Source: Flavobacterium notoginsengisoli (lineage in GTDB: Bacteria; Bacteroidota; Bacteroidia; Flavobacteriales; Flavobacteriaceae). From it: a DNA stretch of 64,000 nucleotides. The stretch spans positions 558,001-622,000 of the forward strand of contig NZ_JACHLB010000002.1 of the NCBI RefSeq assembly GCF_014207905.1, read 5' to 3'. The notes under the pieces are model-generated. The model saw only the letters and a list, made by a program, of their open reading frames with translations, was not told the origin of the DNA and did no database searches. Below, piece after piece: positions 34,882 to 42,603 of this stretch. Within the stretch, counting starts at the first letter, position 1. The number at the start of each line of letters is the position of its first letter. The translations under genes and the position numbers were made by a program.

Positions 34882-34970
34882 TTTCATTGTGGTTTTAATT
34901 GGTTGAACATTTTCTCGGATTAATTCTTTGGGCATTCTGGCATTCTCGGGATTCATATTTAATTGAATTA

Positions 34971-35190
34971 AATTATCTAACGTTGTTAAGTAAAAGTGCA
35001 CAAACTTCCAAACTTTAATCATTTCCAATTGTTCTTAAATCAGTATTAAAATATTTAACGGCGTTAAGTAAAAGTCTAAAAAAAGAGTTTTATTACCTCG
35101 ATTAAATTTTCTAACAGTGTTAAGTTAAACTTCTAAAAAAAAGGATTCTATCTTATCCTGTTTAAATCATTTTACACTGTTAAGTAAAAT
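34971..35190. promoter_or_regulatory. Four TetR-type operator repeats before the efflux operon
   Basis: Copies of a Y-T-A-A-C-n3-G-T-T-A-A-G palindrome occur at about 34977-34991, 35055-35069 (TTTAACGGCGTTAAG), 35110-35124 and 35170-35184. Each is followed by TAAAA or TTAAAC. The 314-bp gap between the tetR stop and the adaptor start contains little else. A fifth copy lies over the tetR promoter (35814-35828). Confidence 0.7.
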
Positions 35191-35201
35191 TGAAAATTTT
35201 T

Positions 35202-35795
35202 TTATTGTATGGATTTGATGATACCACCAATGGCATCTTTCAAAATTTGAGCATTAATTGTTTCTAAAATATCACTTTTATTAATGATGTTGATGGCGAT
35301 TAAACCATGAATAACAGAAAAGAAAGTGAAGTACTTTTGTTTTATGATATCTTGACTCGGATTGCTGTCTTTCATTACTTCAGCAATAACCTGAGTAAAT
35401 AATTTGTAAGGTCCCTCTTGAGCCGAACATCGTTGTGCACAGCAAGTCATTTGAACACCAAACATTAGTTGATACATTTCAGTATTAGTAAAAGCGAAGT
35501 CCCAATAGGTCATCCACATGGCTTCCAATTGATCTTCGGGTTTTTCAAACTTATCTATTGCAGTTTGTAACTCTTTAGTTAGTTTAATAAAACCTTTGCC
35601 AGTCAGTTCTTCTAAAATTGCTTCTTTATTCGAGAAATATTCATAAATAATAGGAGCAGTATATTCGATTCTGTCGGCAATTTTACGCATACTCAAACCA
35701 TTCCAGCCTTCATCTTTTACGATATCATAAGCAGCGCCAAGGATGTTATTCCTTGTCTCTTCTTTTTGTCTTAAAATTCGATCTTTGCTAGCCAT
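35202..35795 (-). CDS. TetR/AcrR-family regulator of the RND operon
   Basis: 197 residues from the ATG at 35795 (a TTG three codons upstream is ignored). The DNA-binding part is standard: 'RNNILGAAYDIVKDEGWNGLSMRKIADRIEYTAPIIYEYFSNKEAILEELTGKGF'. The ligand domain has three close cysteines, C118, C119 and C123 ('MTCCAQRCSAQ'), which could sense metal or redox state. The gene lies upstream of the pump genes on the same strand, with matching palindromes in front of both, so it probably represses both. Confidence 0.92.
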   Translation of the reverse strand: MASKDRILRQKEETRNNILGAAYDIVKDEGWNGLSMRKIADRIEYTAPIIYEYFSNKEAILEELTGKGFIKLTKELQTAIDKFEKPEDQLEAMWMTYWDFAFTNTEMYQLMFGVQMTCCAQRCSAQEGPYKLFTQVIAEVMKDSNPSQDIIKQKYFTFFSVIHGLIAINIINKSDILETINAQILKDAIGGIIKSIQ

Positions 35796-35813
35796 TGTAT
35801 TCAAGTATTAAAT

Positions 35814-35860
35814 CGTTTAACACTGTTAGGCAAATGTATGGCGGATTTTCGGATTTCAAA
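35814..35860 (-). promoter_or_regulatory. tetR promoter overlapped by its operator
   Basis: On the minus strand, TTTG (35860-35857) and TACATTTG (35838-35831) are spaced 18 nt apart, a textbook Bacteroidota promoter. The palindrome TTTAACACTGTTAGG (35816-35830) covers the expected start site. This fits self-repression. Confidence 0.75.
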
Positions 35861-36221
35861 ATATTTTTATCATAATATTTTCTTATCGTACGATAGATTG
35901 ATTGAAAAGCCTTGATTTTATTGGTTTTTTGGATTTTAAAATTTTTTCAGGAGCAGAACATTTTTCATTTTTAAGAACGTTTTGTCCCGCTCTACATTAT
36001 ATCTTTTATGCCGAACCCCGGCATAAAAGGATGCCATTTCGATCGGGGCTAAGAGAGAACATCTCTTTTTATAAGAGCTTTGTCAAAGTGTTGTCACAAA
36101 GTTTGTCATTTCGACGAAGGAGAAATCTTCGCAAGTAGCTCGACAAAGATTTTCGAATTAGATTGCGAAGATTTCTCCTTCGTCGAAATGACAAGATTGT
36201 AAAAAATTGATGATTTATCGA
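35861..36221. repeat. Gene-free stretch with two inverted repeats
   Basis: An 11-bp hairpin (36003-36013 with 36019-36029, loop AACCC) is followed by a perfect 32-bp inverted repeat (36103-36134 with 36163-36194, 28-nt spacer) built on GTCATTTCGACGAAGGAG. The rest is AT-rich and has no gene-like frame. The second element ends 27 bp from the SMP-30 stop codon. A broken copy of the 32-bp repeat occurs at 55662-55717. Confidence 0.9.
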
Positions 36222-37145
36222 TTATTTCATTCCTCGAACGTTCATTTCTATCGCATAAACACTTTTGCCAGCAGTAATAAATAATGTTTTAAATTTTTTT
36301 CCTCCAAAACAAACATTAGCAGTCCAAGGTTCAGGAACATCAATATGAGATATTTTTTCTCCTTGCGGATTGAATATGGTAACTCCTTTTCCGCATAAGT
36401 AAATATTTCCGTACTCGTCTATTGTCATTCCATCTGAACCTGATTCAGTAAATAGCTTTTTTTTATCTAAAAACCCATTTTTTTCGATAGTATAAGAGTA
36501 TGTTTTATTTCCTGCTATATCTGCAACGTATAAGGTTTTTCCATCCGAAGTTCCAATAATGCCATTTGGTTTTACAAGATCATTCTCAACGTTGATAATT
36601 TTGGATTTATCTGGAGATAAATAGTAGACGCATTCTTTCTCTATTTCTTTAGAAGTATGTTTCCAGTAATCCCTTTGGTAAAAAGGGTCTGTAAAATAGA
36701 TACCGCCTTTTGGGTCAACCCAAAGATCATTAGGACCATTGAGCCTTTTTTCTTCAAAGTTGTTTAATATTACAGTATAATTTTTGTTTTGATCTATTTT
36801 CCAAAGTTCATTTTTTTCATCGGCGCAAGCCAAAAGATTACCTTTCTGATCAAAATACAAACCATTCGCTCTTCCTGCATTTTCCATAAAAACAGAAAGT
36901 TTGCCATAAACCGACCATTTCATGATTCTATTATTAGGCTGATCCGTAAAATAAATATTCCCTTTTTTATCCGAAGCAGGTCCTTCTGTAAAACTGAATT
37001 GATCTGATAGTTTTGTGAGAACTGCGTTTTGTGCTATTAAATTATGTTTTTCTTTTTCTACTATTTGAGCGTTTATGGAATTTGTAAAAACTAAAGTAAT
37101 AACAAATATGAGGTATGATTTTATTTTAAGTTGGAGTGGGTTCAT
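36222..37145 (-). CDS. SMP-30/gluconolactonase-like beta-propeller, secreted
   Basis: 307 residues with a signal peptide (to about residue 27, 'NSINAQ'). Six propeller blades are visible. The metal ligands expected for the family appear in 'FTEGPASDKKGNIYFTDQPNNRIMKW' (Glu), 'NGPNDLWVDPKGGIYFTDPFY' (Asn) and 'GSDGMTIDEYGNIYL' (Asp). Such calcium-dependent lactonases open sugar lactones in the periplasm; the exact lactone is unknown. It is divergent from a cupin gene with a shared upstream region of 139 bp. Confidence 0.88.
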   Translation of the reverse strand: MNPLQLKIKSYLIFVITLVFTNSINAQIVEKEKHNLIAQNAVLTKLSDQFSFTEGPASDKKGNIYFTDQPNNRIMKWSVYGKLSVFMENAGRANGLYFDQKGNLLACADEKNELWKIDQNKNYTVILNNFEEKRLNGPNDLWVDPKGGIYFTDPFYQRDYWKHTSKEIEKECVYYLSPDKSKIINVENDLVKPNGIIGTSDGKTLYVADIAGNKTYSYTIEKNGFLDKKKLFTESGSDGMTIDEYGNIYLCGKGVTIFNPQGEKISHIDVPEPWTANVCFGGKKFKTLFITAGKSVYAIEMNVRGMK

Positions 37146-37214
37146 TATAAAAAGGATTAAAACTTGCTTTTGAAGCGGTTTTAAAAATAGTTTTTATTTC
37201 TGATATTAAATGCA

Positions 37215-37243
37215 TTGAGATTAAAATAAAATTTTAATCTCAA
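37215..37243. promoter_or_regulatory. Perfect 13-bp inverted repeat between divergent genes
   Basis: TTGAGATTAAAAT (37215-37227) and its complement (37231-37243) lie 3 nt apart in the gap between the SMP-30 and cupin starts. Because both genes read outward, an operator is more likely than a terminator. Confidence 0.5.
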
Positions 37244-37284
37244 TTTATCCAAAAGCATTTTTTTGTATCATTACAATAAAAAAA

Positions 37285-37713
37285 ATGAAAACGCTAACTA
37301 TCCTAAAAACCACATTTGCTTTTTTGTTTTTCCAACAGACCTTCTCTCAGGAAGCCAAAAAAGAAACTCCGCAATACACAATCGAAAACTGTGTCAACCA
37401 TTTTGAATTAGATAAAGCCAAGAAAACCAAAGTTGGATATCAATACTGGTTTGCCGATAAAGATTTCACTCAAGAAAATACGCTCAAAATGAGTATTGTA
37501 GAACCTGGAAAATCGACCCACGCGCCACATCATCATCCAGAAGAGGAATTCTTTTATATTCTGGAAGGTTCGGCTTCTTTTTTCTTAGATGGAAAAACGG
37601 TTGTTGTTGGTCCAAATACAAGCTTGTATTGTCCGCCAAATGCAGAACACGGAATTAGCAATGCAGGAAATACCGATTTGAAATATTTGGTTATTAAAAA
37701 AGATTTGAAATAG
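37285..37713 (+). CDS. Secreted single-domain cupin protein
   Basis: 142 residues with a signal peptide ('FAFLFFQQTFSQ'). Cupin motif 1 is complete ('PGKSTHAPHHHPEEEFFYILEG') and motif 2 follows ('GPNTSLYCPPNAEHGISNAG'). The cluster of histidines with one glutamate would bind a divalent metal. Small cupins of this type include isomerases, dioxygenases and sugar-binding proteins; no activity can be assigned. It converges on a hypothetical gene 1 bp beyond its stop. Confidence 0.85.
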   Translation: MKTLTILKTTFAFLFFQQTFSQEAKKETPQYTIENCVNHFELDKAKKTKVGYQYWFADKDFTQENTLKMSIVEPGKSTHAPHHHPEEEFFYILEGSASFFLDGKTVVVGPNTSLYCPPNAEHGISNAGNTDLKYLVIKKDLK

Positions 37714-37714
37714 T

Positions 37715-38509
37715 TTACTTATTGATATTGTCAATAAACCAATGTAAATAGCTCGTTTTTATGCTTTCTAGAGAAATTTGTTTTAACAAAAGAGATTTTT
37801 TTGGCAGTATTTTCGAGAAAATTAAATTGACATTTAAATTTATTAATTGCTTAGAATTGTCAATTCGGATAGGCTGTCCGAGAACAGAATGAAAATCCAA
37901 TTTATAAGTAGAGCCTGAATATTCTATATTGACAAAATTCCATGCATCATAAACTATAGCGATATGATTAACATCAGGGTTAGTCTCTTTGACATATTCG
38001 TTGTAGTTTTTAAAACTCTGTATTTCTTTTATTTTTTCTTTTCCGAGGTCATCTAATTTTCCTGTTTCATCGTCTATAAACCAATATAGCTGACCACGTT
38101 TTTTAGCAACTTCTAAAATTTCTCGTTTGCTAATTTTCTTTGAAAAATTAGAATCTATAAAATCAGTATTGAAGTTGTTTTTATTTTGGTTTAATTCTTC
38201 GAATAGGTTTTCAGTTCCGATCTTTTCAATTTTTTTGTTTGATAATTTAATAATCGTGTCCGAAATTTTAAGGTCGTTTTTCGTTGTTTCAGGATTATAA
38301 TCGTATTTGTTAGTGATGTAATAGGAGGCAGTTAAAACGAAGTAAGAATCATTTTCTTGAAACTTAAAAATTTCTTTTCTTTCATATTCTCCTTTTTGTC
38401 CAAAATTGTAGTGTCCAATAGTATAATTTACCGTAAACTCTTTTTGAGAAGAAGTTTGCCCAATTAGTTTAAATGTAATCAGTAATAGTAGGAAAGGCAA
38501 TTTGTTCAT
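37715..38509 (-). CDS. Hypothetical secreted protein
   Basis: 264 residues, no family recognised. A signal peptide ends near 'FKLIGQTSS' (about residue 18). The rest is lysine- and asparagine-rich with mixed helix and strand ('GQLYWFIDDETGKLDDLGKEKIKEIQSF', 'IVYDAWNFVNIEYSGSTYKLDFHSVLGQPIRIDN'). The end 'SIKTSYLHWFIDNINK' is amphipathic. It converges on the cupin gene. A repeat cluster of about 190 bp separates it from the next gene upstream on its strand. Confidence 0.7.
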   Translation of the reverse strand: MNKLPFLLLLITFKLIGQTSSQKEFTVNYTIGHYNFGQKGEYERKEIFKFQENDSYFVLTASYYITNKYDYNPETTKNDLKISDTIIKLSNKKIEKIGTENLFEELNQNKNNFNTDFIDSNFSKKISKREILEVAKKRGQLYWFIDDETGKLDDLGKEKIKEIQSFKNYNEYVKETNPDVNHIAIVYDAWNFVNIEYSGSTYKLDFHSVLGQPIRIDNSKQLINLNVNLIFSKILPKKSLLLKQISLESIKTSYLHWFIDNINK

Positions 38510-38599
38510 TATTAATCATTTTTGGATAAATGTACCAAAATTAGATTTTTCTATTTTCTTACTTGGTTCCAGGAGTGTTGTTCTATTATAAATAACGCT

Positions 38600-38785
38600 A
38601 AATAAATCTTTAAGCTAACACGAGCGAGAAGCTCACGCCAACAGATGATAAATTGCCCCTAGTTTCAACTAGGGAATTTTCTAATGTTTATATAAGCAAG
38701 GCTTTAGCCAAAATGCGCATTTTGGCTAAAGCCATCTTTATAATAGTCTAGCGAATCTCCATCTAAAGATGGAGGCAATTGATTT
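38600..38785. repeat. REP-like palindrome cluster with a perfect 34-bp palindrome
   Basis: Three elements lie side by side: CCCCTAGTTTCAACTAGGG (38657-38675), a perfect 34-bp palindrome (38700-38733, centred on ATGCGCAT, arms GGCTTTAGCC) and CTCCATCTAAAGATGGAG (38757-38774). Upstream is AACACGAGCGAGAAGCTCAC (38618-38637), whose decayed copy appears at 40452-40492. The arrangement resembles REP/BIME arrays mobilised by IS200-like enzymes. The rest of the 333-bp gap is empty. Confidence 0.85.
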
Positions 38786-38842
38786 TTTAATTAAAATGTA
38801 AATAAAACTTTTAGGTCTACGCTAGCAGAAAATTGCTGAAAA

Positions 38843-39346
38843 TTATCCAAAGTTTTTTGTAATATATTCGTCAAGTTTATTTTGATCAAGTGCTTCGATT
38901 ACTTTCTCCATTTCCTTATTTTTTTTAATCGAAATACCTTTTTTATAAACATTAATCATAGAAACCAATCCAGCTTTAATGGCAGATGTTTTATCTGCAT
39001 TTTTATTTTCTATAAAATAACTTGAATAGCTACCCATATACAAAACCAATAATTCATTGTTTTTACCATATAGCTTCATAATAGAACTATTCATTTCGAC
39101 CGTGATAGTTGGAGTTCCCGAAACCCAATTAATTACAAAAGCATCGATTTGTTTTCTTTTATCTGTTTCTTTATCTAAATCAGTTTCTTCAAGCCATTTT
39201 GTAGCGCTAACAATATCATTTTCATATTTGACATAATCTGATTCTGTTTTTAATTTTATGTCTTGCGGTAAATCAAATTTTGTTTGTGAAGTTGCGCAGA
39301 ATCCTGTAAATAGTGCAATTACAAATGTGATGATTGTTTTTTTCAT
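38843..39346 (-). CDS. Hypothetical secreted protein
   Basis: 167 residues with a signal peptide ('FVIALFTGFCATSQ'). The mature part is helical: 'YENDIVSATKWLEETDLDKETDKRKQIDAFVINWVSGTPTITVEMNSSIMKLYGKNNELLVLYMGSYSSYFIENK'. The pattern resembles small tetratricopeptide-like or helical periplasmic proteins, but no family is recognised. It is 61 bp downstream of the gene at 39408 on the same strand, so the two may be co-transcribed. Confidence 0.75.
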   Translation of the reverse strand: MKKTIITFVIALFTGFCATSQTKFDLPQDIKLKTESDYVKYENDIVSATKWLEETDLDKETDKRKQIDAFVINWVSGTPTITVEMNSSIMKLYGKNNELLVLYMGSYSSYFIENKNADKTSAIKAGLVSMINVYKKGISIKKNKEMEKVIEALDQNKLDEYITKNFG

Positions 39347-39407
39347 GGTTTTGTTTTTTGGGTTAGTGAAAGTTATTTGTTTTTATTAAATGATTCTAAT
39401 TTTTTAG

Positions 39408-39824
39408 TTAATCAAAATATTCAATTAATTCTTTATCCTCCATGACAATATGATCTGTTATATGAAAGACTTCTTTAATCCAAGGATGTTCTAAAGCATG
39501 TTTTCTATCAAGTATTTTTCCAAGAAGAGGGTGATTCCATGGTGATTCTTCTTTGTCAATTAAGCCTATTTGATATTCGTCATTTTCACTGAGCCAGATT
39601 CTAAATGGAAACGAAAATCTATTTTTCGGTTCGTCGTCTGTTCCCCAGTCTCCAATGCTGATTATTCCAACTGCAAATTTATCTTCGTGTCCTTTTGTGA
39701 ATTTTAAATAATAAATTGCGAATGCATCTTCATCTTTATATACAAATCGAGTTAATTTGGTAGTTTTGTTGTTACAACAGTCGCAAACTTCGATGTTTGG
39801 CTCTTCGAATTCTATTCGTATCAT
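39408..39824 (-). CDS. Hypothetical cytosolic protein with a Cys cluster
   Basis: 138 residues, no signal peptide. The N-terminus carries C14, C16 and C17 ('NIEVCDCCNNKTTKL'), which suggests a small metal site. The following beta-rich stretch ('RFVYKDEDAFAIYYLKFTKGHEDKFAVGIISIGDWG') and 'NRFSFPFRIWLSENDEYQIGLIDKEESPWNHPLLGKILDR' look like the open-ended proteins often found as immunity or house-keeping singletons. I cannot name a family. The flanking gap at 39825-40104 holds a structured leader for the gene on the other strand. Confidence 0.7.
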   Translation of the reverse strand: MIRIEFEEPNIEVCDCCNNKTTKLTRFVYKDEDAFAIYYLKFTKGHEDKFAVGIISIGDWGTDDEPKNRFSFPFRIWLSENDEYQIGLIDKEESPWNHPLLGKILDRKHALEHPWIKEVFHITDHIVMEDKELIEYFD

Positions 39825-39953
39825 TTAAAATATTTAATAGCTTTTCAAATGTATAATTTTCAATTGTGATTTAATACATTTAGTTGAGTTTGTTCTTTTA
39901 GAAATATCAGATATTATTTTTGAAAGAAAAATCTTTCTTTTTAATAGTTTTTC

Positions 39954-39961
39954 TATATTTG
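39954..39961 (+). promoter_or_regulatory. -7 element before the structured leader
   Basis: TATATTTG fits TAnnTTTG. A T-rich stretch stands at the -33 position without a clear TTTG. The start site would be near 39967. Confidence 0.45.
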
Positions 39962-40000
39962 AAGTTCCTATAATTACGACTTTAAATTAGAACAAGATTT

Positions 40001-40092
40001 GCCCTTGTATTATGTGTACGGTATCGGAAACGACCGTAAACGCTGTCGTAGGCGTTAGGAACACTAAGATGCAAGGGTTTTTATATTCCTAA
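40001..40092 (+). ncRNA. Candidate structured leader RNA (three-way junction)
   Basis: A closing stem of 9 bp (40002-40010 with 40069-40077, one G-U) encloses two hairpins that abut. The first (40017-40022 with 40033-40038) ends in C-G/G-C pairs capped by a GAAA tetraloop. The second is AACGC/GCGTT (40039-40043 with 40052-40056). The closing stem is followed by TTTTTATATT, so it could also act as an attenuator. G+C content is well above the surroundings. The ATG of the 77-aa gene lies 27 bp on. A 26-codon frame (ATG 40012 to TAA 40090-40092) overlaps the structure. Confidence 0.5.
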
Positions 40093-40104
40093 TACTACGA
40101 CATT

Positions 40105-40338
40105 ATGAGTACAAACACCCTTTCCAAAGAAGCCGAAAGAAGGCTGATTGATTTTTTTAACCATATTATAGATCCCGAAGATATGGCTAAAATACTAAGA
40201 CAAGTAAATTGCATTTTAGCACTCGGCGTAATGCGACAGCACGAAACCCTCCAAATAGGCCTAACCAATTTTGAAGACAATTATTATTGGCTCAATGAAT
40301 TGGCGGAGATTTTGAATCCTTATTTGAGTGAGGAATAA
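40105..40338 (+). CDS. Hypothetical 77-aa helical protein
   Basis: The protein is acidic and helical: 'EAERRLIDFFNHIIDPEDMAKILRQVNCILALGVMRQHETLQIGLTNFEDNYYWLNELAEILNPYLSEE'. I recognise no named family. It has no signal peptide or membrane helix. The sequence is well formed for a real gene, with a clear leader RNA before it and a terminator after it. A regulatory or toxin-antitoxin-type role is possible but not shown. Confidence 0.7.
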   Translation: MSTNTLSKEAERRLIDFFNHIIDPEDMAKILRQVNCILALGVMRQHETLQIGLTNFEDNYYWLNELAEILNPYLSEE

Positions 40339-40354
40339 GGTTTATAAAAATGGA

Positions 40355-40385
40355 AAAACCTCGATTTTTAATTAATCGAGGTTTT
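40355..40385. terminator. Bidirectional terminator between convergent genes
   Basis: A perfect 12-bp stem AAAACCTCGATT/AATCGAGGTTTT (40355-40366 with 40374-40385) with a 7-nt loop is flanked by A/T tracts on both sides. It serves the 77-aa gene and possibly the ATPase gene. Confidence 0.85.
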
Positions 40386-40451
40386 ATTTAGAGTAAAATT
40401 TAAAATCGAAGCTTAAGTCTTCTTACAATTATTTAAGATTAGAAATTCTTT

Positions 40452-40492
40452 GTGTTCACGAACGAGACACTTGCACTAACAGGGAAATTATT
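40452..40492. repeat. Decayed REP-like fragment at the edge of the ATPase unit
   Basis: TTCACGAACGAGACACTTGC and the ACTAACAGGG that follows align with CACGAGCGAGAAGCTCACGC and CAACAG at 38619-38645. It stops 3 bp short of the ATPase stop codon and may mark a junction. Confidence 0.45.
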
Positions 40493-40494
40493 AC

Positions 40495-41742
40495 TTATCT
40501 AAATAAATTAATAATTTTACGTCCCACACTAAATTTTGATACAGAATCAACTTCTTCATGCTCAATGTCAATATAATTGTTATCCTGTATATACTTTAAA
40601 AAAACTTTTTTTATTTGTTTATTTATATCACGCATATTTTTATATTTTGAAACATTTATCAATTTTGTAAAATAATTAATCGTATTTTCAGGAAATTCTA
40701 TATTATATTCTTGTTTGACTTTTTTTATTAAACTTCCAACTCTGAATTCAATATATTTTTCTTTGTCTTTATTGCTTAATACGGTAAACATACATTTATA
40801 ATTAAATCTTGATCTTAATTCAGGAGAAATCCTTTTAGAAAAATCCTCTTTAGTAATATTTGATGTAAAAACAATAATAAAACCATTTAAGTCGATTTCA
40901 TCTCCCAATGAACTTGTCATTTTTCCACTTTCTAATACATCTAAAAAATAATTAAATAAAGAAGCATTTGATTTTTCAAATTCATCAATTAATAGTATTC
41001 CTACATCAGTATCCCTAACTTTCATAAATATTTCGCCATCGTCACTACCTGTATATCCTCGTGCAGAACCAATTAATGAACTTAAGGAAAATTCATTACT
41101 GTAATTACCAAAATTTATTTTAGCCAATTTCTTTTTTCCATTAAGACAATTAAACATTGTTCGTGCCACTTCAGTTTTACCGACCCCTGAATCACCCATT
41201 AAAAATAAAGAAAGTATTTTGTGTTCTCCTAGCTTATTGAAAATTCTGAAAGTATTTATTTCTTGTTCTAAATCATCTTTAAATTTTGGATGTCCATATA
41301 GTTTCTCTCTAAAATTTTGAAAAAATATTGTAATATCTTCATTGTCTAAGTCTATAATTTTGTTATGTCTTTTTTGTGGTTTTATTTCGTCAGAATCACT
41401 ATTTAAATTAACTTCTTTCTTTAAATAGCTCTTTTCTACATCATTAAAGTATTCAAAAACAAAACGTAATTCATATGATAAAAGTTTTTTGTGCTTTTTA
41501 TCAGCAATAAAAATAATTTCATCATCAAATAAGGGTAATACTTGTTCTGGTAATAATTGAAGACTGACATATTCTGAAAGAACTGAAAGATCAATAATTG
41601 TAGATTCTGAATCTAGATCGTAAATTAACTCATTATCTTTTATAAATTTTGAAATACTAGCAATAGAATAACCTTCACTATATTTAAGTTCTTTATAGTC
41701 GAAAAAATCGTCTTTTTCATAAAATAATAACTCAGATCTCAT
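40495..41742 (-). CDS. ClpB-D2-like AAA+ ATPase with a novel N-domain
   Basis: 415 residues. The C-terminal AAA+ module has Walker A (G183-D-S-G-V-G-K-T190), the substrate-gripping pore loop G229-Y-T-G232 in the place of ClpB GYVG, Walker B with D253 and E254 ('GILLIDEFEKS'), sensor 1 N295 ('VFTSN'), arginine-finger candidates R310 and R312 ('SPELRSRF') and sensor 2 R371. All the parts for threading a protein are therefore kept. Residues 1-140 are an uncharacterised N-domain. Full Hsp100 proteins have two rings; this has one. It starts 3 bp after its partner gene. The DNA is visibly more AT-rich than the neighbourhood. A defence or protein-remodelling role is inference. Confidence 0.75.
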   Translation of the reverse strand: MRSELLFYEKDDFFDYKELKYSEGYSIASISKFIKDNELIYDLDSESTIIDLSVLSEYVSLQLLPEQVLPLFDDEIIFIADKKHKKLLSYELRFVFEYFNDVEKSYLKKEVNLNSDSDEIKPQKRHNKIIDLDNEDITIFFQNFREKLYGHPKFKDDLEQEINTFRIFNKLGEHKILSLFLMGDSGVGKTEVARTMFNCLNGKKKLAKINFGNYSNEFSLSSLIGSARGYTGSDDGEIFMKVRDTDVGILLIDEFEKSNASLFNYFLDVLESGKMTSSLGDEIDLNGFIIVFTSNITKEDFSKRISPELRSRFNYKCMFTVLSNKDKEKYIEFRVGSLIKKVKQEYNIEFPENTINYFTKLINVSKYKNMRDINKQIKKVFLKYIQDNNYIDIEHEEVDSVSKFSVGRKIINLFR

Positions 41743-41745
41743 TTG

Positions 41746-42603
41746 TTACATTTTTTTTGATGAAATATTTACATTCTGTACTATTGCTAACAAATCAATG
41801 TAATGATAGTCATTTCCATCTCCAGAGCTTTTAAAATCAAAAGGTGTACTGCTCACATTTTGTGAATAATGACTATCTTGTATTTCTTCATCTTCTTTAT
41901 TAGCATTAAAAGAATTTTGAAGTTGACCAATCTCTTGGAAATATTCAAAGGAATTTTTTAAATCATCAACTTTTATTTTTCCTTTATAAAGACCAACTAT
42001 TGAAACTCTTCCAACGAATAGATCATCAACGCTATATGAGCTCTCGAATTCACTTTCAAATGTTAAAGGGATTTTAAATAAAATCTTATTATCTAAATTT
42101 TCATTTTCTCCTTTAATTTTATACGCATAGTCTTTAAACATAGAGTTAAAAATATTATTCATATCCATTCCATTGTTTCCAGGTGCTATTAAATCTTTAA
42201 AAGCTCCACTATTCATAAATTTGACCATTCTAAGTTCGGCTTCGTTCTCAAGGGATAGTTTTATGTTATCTAATTTAATAAGTTCTCCTTCCTCAATTTT
42301 TTCAAAAGAAATAATCGTATTACTATTTTTTACAACGTCATCAAGGATTACTGATTTAGTTGTTTTAATTTCAAAAGTTTCTAAGACTTTGTTTGATTTT
42401 GAACCCTTAATATTTCCTCCAGATTCAATGTCTCCTAATTTAAACAAATCCATAAAGTTTAATCCAAATTTTGCTTTTAGTGACGCATCTCCTTCAAGGA
42501 TATTATCTTTAGTTATTTCTTTACTTAAAGAAACTACATTACTAAGCATCATTTTTATTTCATAAACTTTAGGAAAGTTGATGTAATATATGTTAAAAAT
42601 CAT
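41746..42603 (-). CDS. Uncharacterised partner of the AAA+ ATPase (weak DUF6414 resemblance)
   Basis: 285 residues. It opens with 'IFNIYYINFPKVYEIKMMLSNVV', a strand then helix, followed by 'LEGDASLKAKFGLNFMDLFKLG' and a beta-rich region with 'ETFEIKTTKSVILDDVVKNSNTIISFEKIEEGELIKLDNIKL'. That layout reminds me of DUF6414-type proteins, but the match is from memory and weak. The C-terminal third is Ser/Asn-rich and likely flexible. No catalytic residues stand out. The stop is 3 bp from the ATPase start, so the two are one operon, probably working together. Confidence 0.6.
   Translation of the reverse strand: MIFNIYYINFPKVYEIKMMLSNVVSLSKEITKDNILEGDASLKAKFGLNFMDLFKLGDIESGGNIKGSKSNKVLETFEIKTTKSVILDDVVKNSNTIISFEKIEEGELIKLDNIKLSLENEAELRMVKFMNSGAFKDLIAPGNNGMDMNNIFNSMFKDYAYKIKGENENLDNKILFKIPLTFESEFESSYSVDDLFVGRVSIVGLYKGKIKVDDLKNSFEYFQEIGQLQNSFNANKEDEEIQDSHYSQNVSSTPFDFKSSGDGNDYHYIDLLAIVQNVNISSKKM

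Noticed and set aside
34888..35028. N-terminal extension of the adaptor
   Set aside because: It crosses an operator palindrome and has no signal-peptide character; the lipoprotein signal starts at 34881 or 34887.
40012..40092. 26-codon gene before the 77-aa gene
   Set aside because: It coincides with a strong secondary structure and shows no protein features; it is kept only as a rival reading of the leader.
42173..42565. 130-aa frame opposite the ATPase partner
   Set aside because: It is antisense to a longer, better frame in AT-rich DNA and has low-complexity Ser/Leu composition.
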